Positions 58,417 through 64,000 of a DNA stretch of 64,000 nucleotides are shown here, piece by piece; the first letter of the stretch is position 1, and the number at the start of each line of letters is the position of its first letter. The translations under genes and the position numbers were made by a program. The notes under the pieces were generated by a model. The model ran no database searches. It was given only the letters and a program-made list of their open reading frames with translations, and was not told the origin of the DNA. Location: assembly GCA_014526335.1 (NCBI GenBank), contig JACTAT010000262.1, positions 311,374 to 375,373 of the forward strand, read 5' to 3'. Source of the DNA: Chrysaora quinquecirrha (taxonomy: Eukaryota; Cnidaria; Scyphozoa; Semaeostomeae; Pelagiidae).

Positions 58417-59740
58417 GTATGTTTAATATATGTTTGAATACTACTAAATAATGTCTCTTACTTATGTTTTTGACTTTAGAAAGCAACTTTTTTTGTGGAA
58501 TACAACTAACAATCGTACAAAATTTGACATAGAAAATAACACGACTCGAGAAGGCATTGCCTTTCCAGCTCGAGCAACCAACTATAGAACTTAAGGAAAT
58601 GAAAAACGACATAGACAGCTTTGGTGCATTTAGACTACTAAGGTTAATAATTTTTGAGTATAGCTGGTACAAAACTTCAAAATCGCGATCAACAGTGGAA
58701 ACATTTTCGGGCATACACTTTTCTTAATAAGCAACCGCTCAATAAGCAACTAGGGCTGAACTGACCTTAACATTAAGCAATTTCAGGGCTCAATTGAATT
58801 ACTGTAAGCAACTAAGAAGTCAAACAACCAAGCTTATTCTCTTTCTTGTGTTAGGAAATTGTTCTTCGTTCTTATGTTTTGCATGTTGAAGTTCGTTAGC
58901 TAACGTTTTTCCACTTACTGTCTCCCAAAAGTCATGTTGTAGGCCTAACACATGACTATTTTGACCCGCGAAGTCAGGTTAGCAGGTACAAAACATGTTA
59001 AGCAACCTTTAAGCAACTTTGAGGGCTGAAATGTCTAAAATTTTAAGCAACTTTGAGGGCTGGACGAAAGTCAAGTTGCTTATTAAAAAATAAATGTGTA
59101 CCTAAAAAGTTTTATTTTGTCTGACATTCATCAGAATATGGACGTCAGAAACAGACCGAAACAATAAAGTAAGGCAGAACTTATACCCAGATGCGGCTTG
59201 AAATGAACCAATCAGAAAGAGAAGCCGAATTGGCATTGTGTTTCAAACAAAAAACAGCTTACGTGATTCAGCGAGATGACCAATAGAAAATTAATTGAAG
59301 AGTCCAAGTGAGAAGATGGACAGCAGTAGCAAAACATTTCTTTCTAGTTAAATGATGTGAATGTCTTTGAGATAGCATTTGCCCTCGTGTTTCCATGTTA
59401 GAAAAGGCCCTATGCTGGGGGCCTATTATAGGGAAATAGAAGCCGCGAAACCATGAAAAAATCAGCTTAAAGCCGCAATCCGTCGTCAAAAAAATGGTTA
59501 AGCCACTGCCGATTAACTTCACTCGTGGACATAACATTAACGGCTCCAATAGCTTGCCAATCGACATTTATCCTGTCGCTTGTCGGCTTGATCGCTTGTT
59601 CACTTTTCCTATTTCATTTTTGAGCGCCTCAACCCTCTTCACGCACATTCCTTGTGAAACTCAAGAATGTATCTAGCGTTTTTTCTCTCAAAAGCCGCAG
59701 CGGCATACAAAATGCCGCAAACCGATGTCAATACACACCA
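58417..59740. other. Sequence after the last LRR exon seen, up to the gap
   Basis: No further LRR exon recognised. It holds an element with TTAATAAGCAAC and TTGCTTATTAAAAAATAA ends (about 58720-59095) and a family C element (59105-59320). The sequence near the gap is slightly GC-richer. Confidence 0.6.
59105..59320. mobile_element. Family C dispersed element
   Basis: It carries TTTTATTTTGTCTGACATTC, GACGTCAGAAACAGACCGAA and TATACCCAGATGCGGC, matching the other family copies. Confidence 0.6.
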
Positions 59741-60240
59741 NNNNNNNNNNNNNNNNNNNNNNNNNNNNNNNNNNNNNNNNNNNNNNNNNNNNNNNNNNNN
59801 NNNNNNNNNNNNNNNNNNNNNNNNNNNNNNNNNNNNNNNNNNNNNNNNNNNNNNNNNNNNNNNNNNNNNNNNNNNNNNNNNNNNNNNNNNNNNNNNNNNN
59901 NNNNNNNNNNNNNNNNNNNNNNNNNNNNNNNNNNNNNNNNNNNNNNNNNNNNNNNNNNNNNNNNNNNNNNNNNNNNNNNNNNNNNNNNNNNNNNNNNNNN
60001 NNNNNNNNNNNNNNNNNNNNNNNNNNNNNNNNNNNNNNNNNNNNNNNNNNNNNNNNNNNNNNNNNNNNNNNNNNNNNNNNNNNNNNNNNNNNNNNNNNNN
60101 NNNNNNNNNNNNNNNNNNNNNNNNNNNNNNNNNNNNNNNNNNNNNNNNNNNNNNNNNNNNNNNNNNNNNNNNNNNNNNNNNNNNNNNNNNNNNNNNNNNN
60201 NNNNNNNNNNNNNNNNNNNNNNNNNNNNNNNNNNNNNNNN
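59741..60240. other. Assembly gap (500 N)
   Basis: A run of exactly 500 N of unknown true length. The missing 3' end of the LRR gene may lie here or beyond the window. Confidence 0.99.
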
Positions 60241-60746
60241 CAGTTAAATTGGTTAAAGATAAAATAGGTCCCAACAAAACCATTGTTTTTAATTGATACA
60301 ATGAAAATTGTTTCCTAAACACACGGATATTGATGTCCCTTCCAGTATTTTATCGTATTGCATTCAATTTTCCGCAGGTGAGAAAGAGGTTAAGCTATTG
60401 AAATAACCGCTGTCCAGTTTCATTTTGACCTCTTCCTTCGGAAAGTATTTATGTTTAATTGAATTGAAATTCTGTATCTGAAGATTATTGATAAATTGGC
60501 TTTTAGAGCTTTCATAAGTTTTCAAGGGCTCTGGAAACATATCTGAAACACCTATTGTAGTGTCTTTAGAGCTCGATTTAATGCCCCCTTGCAAATAAGT
60601 GACCCTTGCGAAATAGCCCCCAAATTTTGTGAAAATAGCTTTGGGAAACGTAACCCTCTCAAATTCCCAAGAGTGCTAAATGGTTTCCCCTGGCCTGAGA
60701 GGAGAAGGTACTCAAATGAACATTTGCTATGAGGGAAACATCGTCT

Positions 60747-61021
60747 TTAGGCCTTGGCCAAGCGACCAAACATTGTTTGTCAAACATTTAAAATTTGCTT
60801 TCTAAGCAATGTTTGAACGTTTGGCAACGTCACAAAACATTACTTGACAAGGAAAATTTGCTGAGCAATGTTTTTCAAAAAGTTCAAAAACATTTTTATT
60901 AGATTTGTAAGCAAAAATTTTTTACGAGGATTGTTTTACGATGTGGCCAACCGGTCAAACATTTTGCTTGACATGCAAACTTCAAATGTTTGATAAACAA
61001 TGTTTGATCGTTTGGTTAAGA
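60747..61021. mobile_element. Family A palindromic MITE
   Basis: It begins TTAGGCCTTGGCCAAGCGAC and ends ACAATGTTTGATCGTTTGG. The internal modules are complete, making it one of the best copies for defining the family. Confidence 0.75.
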
Positions 61022-62920
61022 CTGTCCTCAACAAGTTCCTTTTCGAACACTTATACTTGCATAAAGCCTAGACTTACTACATAAGTCCCTCTCACTCTAA
61101 TGAGAATTGATAAGTCGCTAATAACAGAACTCTTCCTGAGTTGCCCTGAACAACAACAACAACAGTAATAACAGCGAGGGGGAGGGATTGGTGTAGCCAG
61201 TCTACATATTGCCCGCTTCTTGAACTGTGAGAGATCCCTTTCGAACAAGTTGCCCTTCTTGAATGCAGAAATTAAATCGTCATTTGCAAAATTTCGCTCT
61301 CCTGAAGACTGATAAACTGTTACTGTTTCTAACTGAATAGAGTAAACTGATTTTAAGACCCATGAAAACGAGCTTACCCGCGGTATCGTTAATTTCCGTT
61401 TCTACTTTAAGATTTTAATCTGTATTAGCGATTACCCGAGGCGAATCTAATTTGGGTATTTTGTACTTAGAACTACGGTTAAGCGCTCATTAATCTCCAG
61501 TACTAGTACAATAACCACCAATCCTGGAACTTACTTGAAATTGTCTTGTAATAAAGTAAAGTCTATGTTAAAACACATGTCTGTGATAGACTAAAGCAGC
61601 CCCCTGAATTTAGGAGCCGTTAAGGCTGAAATGGTACAAATTGTTAAGGTACCTCAGGGTGTTTCCTTATACAAAATGCTTAAACTGTCCTGGATAAATC
61701 ATGGATACACAGATAGCACAAAGGTTTGATTTGCTAGATGACGTCATTGAGGATGACGGTTTTTACCTTCAAAATGTAAGGTTTTACGGTTTGTCAATTT
61801 CAAATTTTGGCGCGCTTTTACCGTATTAAGGAAAAGATGTACGCTTGTACGATTTGTGACTAAAAAATTGGCGGTTTTACGGTTTTTTACTACCCCTTTA
61901 ACGTCCCCCCTAGATAGTTGCAATGCCTGCCAAAGTCTTTCGAACCCCCCGTAATTGCTGAAAATACGACTCCTCTGTCTTGGAAATATATAGAATGAAC
62001 CACCTCCCCGAAACAATGTTTTTCTGCTCTTATACAATCGGAGCTTTCATACATTGTATCACGGGTTCTCGTGGGGGTATTCCAAATTACAGAAAGTCAA
62101 CATTGGTTGAGGGGGAGGGGTCTTTTTGCTACCAGTTGAGGCAAACATAATGTACGTTTTCGAAGACTTTAACAAGCATTGCAGATAAAAATGCCAGTTC
62201 TATACTGTAATGTATTGTACATATCAAAATGAGTTTTCTTGTAGCAAGTGTATAGCTTTCTCGGACAAAGGTTTGATTTGCTAGATAGATAAAAATGTTA
62301 GTTTTTATAATGTATATATAGCAAATTGGATTCATAAATCTGATAATTTGGACAATAATTCATATCATTCATTTATCATACAACAATGTCTTTACGAGGG
62401 TTCACACAACATGAAAAGTTGTAAATTAGTTGTGGCATGCAGACCACAAGACTCAAAACCTGAAAGAATTGATGAACCTGTTTTCATTTGGTTAACTTAA
62501 TCATTTATTGATGAATCTTATGTGAATTACTAGTTTTATGCCATTATATTTATTATGTTTGCATTATCCTACCTGCATTCTATTTATCCATTTGTTCCTT
62601 TTTATGGGAATAAAACCAATCATACTAAGTGCTTAGTTTGGTTTCATCTTTTCATTTTTCATTTGCAAATGGTTAAGGTTCCCTATTAGCTGACAGCTCT
62701 TTATATATGTCAATATAGAAATATATCTGTTCCTAAGGTCTTTTATTCGCAGAAACTAACATCCACACAGCGGACACCTCTTCTTGATTTGCTACAAGAA
62801 ACCTCGCTTCAACGACCAACGACATTGGTCTCCCAGATGTACGAATATATAGCTAATATATTTTCCTACTAAAAATCCCACAGAGACTTTGATACTCTCT
62901 ATTGAAGGCACTCGAAAGCT

Positions 62921-63132
62921 GTGGCTAAACTGGGAGACATGTAGCGCGCGACACTGTCCAAGAGTGGCTAAACATACGAGTCACAAACGAGCAACATGTC
63001 TCCCGAGTGGCGGGACAAAGAAATTTTTCTGTTGTCTCCAAGTCTCTCACTACAAATTTTGTCGTGCGCTACAAAGTTTCCAAGGTGGCTGAACTGGGAA
63101 ACATCGAGGGGACATGTCTCCTAGTTTAGCCA
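62921..63132. mobile_element. Family B palindromic MITE
   Basis: The left end GTGGCTAAACTGGGAGACAT followed by GTAGCGCGCGAC mirrors the right end GGACATGTCTCCTAGTTTAG. Confidence 0.75.
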
Positions 63133-64000
63133 GGCCTTGACACACTTTGATATGTCCATTAGATGGGCGTATGGGGGAAAACTTGAGAGACCTCTTCGAT
63201 CCCTATGCCAATTCTAATGGCACTGTTGCCCACTTTTGCCAGTTTTGGACTGTTAGTAAATTTATGACCAATAAGCATCCTTATCTTACAATATCACAAT
63301 TGTAATAAGCTTGTGATAAGTTGAATATTTTATTGCAGCAAGCAGCAGGCCTGTATAGGCCTACGCAAGGCTTACTGGTGCAGTGGAAGCGAACCTCCTC
63401 TATAAGGGACATACCTCCGAACAACGGACAAATAATTTTTTCCCGAGGATAATTTCTTTTTAAGAACAGACCTCCAAACAGCGGACCCCTTTATACACTG
63501 GACGAAGCATTGTCCCTTTGATGCCCATTATATGGAGCATTGACCGTGCCTCACTTTCAATTGCTGTTCTGTTCATCCCGTTATTCCTGAGCCCTACCCC
63601 AGCTCCAAAATCAAGCCCTCTAAAACTTTCATTTTGGCCTTAGGTTTTCGCATAATTCAGCAGTAATGTACAGTTTGAAAAAGCATCGAATTAATAGAAA
63701 AAGAAACACAGAGTTATAAATATGAATGTATTAAATTAGCTAAGACATATAATTCAAAATTTTTAATTAAGTATAAATTATCCAAGTGCTAGCGAGAGAT
63801 TTACAAACATTTTTATCTGTTTTATAAACGCTACTTGCTGTTTGTTTATATACAAGATGAATACGATGTTATGTGAGTGGATGCTATGCTTAAGGCTCCA
63901 ACGAATGAATATACACAATTATGTCTAATTAAGCTTCATATTCCATAGCTTGTATGTTCGTGCTTTAATTATAGAAATATACAGTCAAGTATTTATGCGT

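Larger units (their letters stand above)
60241..64000. other. Third contig: no gene recognised
   Basis: AT-rich sequence with a family A MITE (60747-61021) and a family B MITE (62921-63132). Near 63390-63500, CTCCTCTATAAGGGACATAC and CCTCCAAACAGCGGACCCC look like remnants of another repeat. No exon with domain similarity was found on either strand. Confidence 0.55.

Noticed and set aside
58480..58593. Possible next LRR exon after an acceptor-like TTTGACTTTAG
   Set aside because: The phase-2 frame gives about 38 codons with no LRR pattern and then a stop. It may be a terminal exon but cannot be supported.
59639..60322. Frames of 180-227 codons across 59741-60240
   Set aside because: They are created by the run of N. 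The short flanks show no recognisable domain.
62742..62875. Open 39-codon frame after CTTTTATTCGCAG
   Set aside because: The acceptor looks good but the open frame is phase 0. The LRR gene needs phase 2, in which a stop occurs at once, and there is no homology to support it.
1..64000. CRISPR arrays, bacterial operons, rRNA genes
   Set aside because: The regular repeats here are eukaryotic satellites and MITEs. There are no direct repeats with unique spacers of constant length and no rRNA sequence.

Overview
The window is animal nuclear DNA, AT-rich and dominated by introns. Both recognisable genes are on the + strand and are cut into many short exons with GT/AG introns, so no long open reading frame is a gene by itself. 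The gene families and the density of small palindromic transposable elements suggest a non-vertebrate metazoan. A cnidarian, probably an anthozoan, is my best guess, but nothing here proves the taxon. Two runs of exactly 500 N (27697-28196 and 59741-60240) are scaffold gaps, so the window is three contigs.

Contig 1 (1-27696) carries a thrombospondin-family gene, entered mid-gene. Twenty-six exons between 1 and 21902 splice in frame to 1012 residues: a cysteine-rich GCC2/GCC3-like region, four EGF-like domains (two followed by DINEC/DIDEC calcium-binding linkers), a run of aspartate-rich thrombospondin type 3 repeats, a complete thrombospondin C-terminal domain, then a laminin-G-like (LamGL) domain and the start of a second one. 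LamG modules after the thrombospondin C-terminal domain are not the standard layout, in which that domain ends the protein. The 5' end lies before the window and the 3' end was not resolved.

Contig 2 (28197-59740) begins with an unidentified 49-residue open tail next to the gap. It then carries a secreted or cell-surface leucine-rich-repeat gene from 32304: a signal peptide, a Tyr/Trp/Asn/Ser-rich stretch and an N-terminal cysteine cap, followed by 36 exons that each encode one LRR. Every intron is in phase 2, the arrangement seen in LRR-containing G-protein-coupled receptors, and it implies growth by exon duplication. The last exon seen ends at 58416 with an open donor. The C-terminal cap and any membrane part must lie in or beyond the second gap.

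Contig 3 (60241-64000) shows no convincing exon.

The introns and spacers hold several repeat families: an abundant palindromic MITE (called family A here, about 20 copies), a second palindromic family with GCGCGCGAC ends (B), a dispersed element of about 200-350 bp (C), a MITE ending in AGAGGCTTCCGC (D), an element with CTAGCGAATCTATAC ends enclosing a minisatellite (E), a mariner-like MITE with TA target duplications, a tRNA-derived SINE in tandem and inverted units, and long simple repeats (CTAA, GAT, CTT, TCTAA). The two genes could both act at the extracellular matrix or cell surface, but nothing in the sequence links them functionally.
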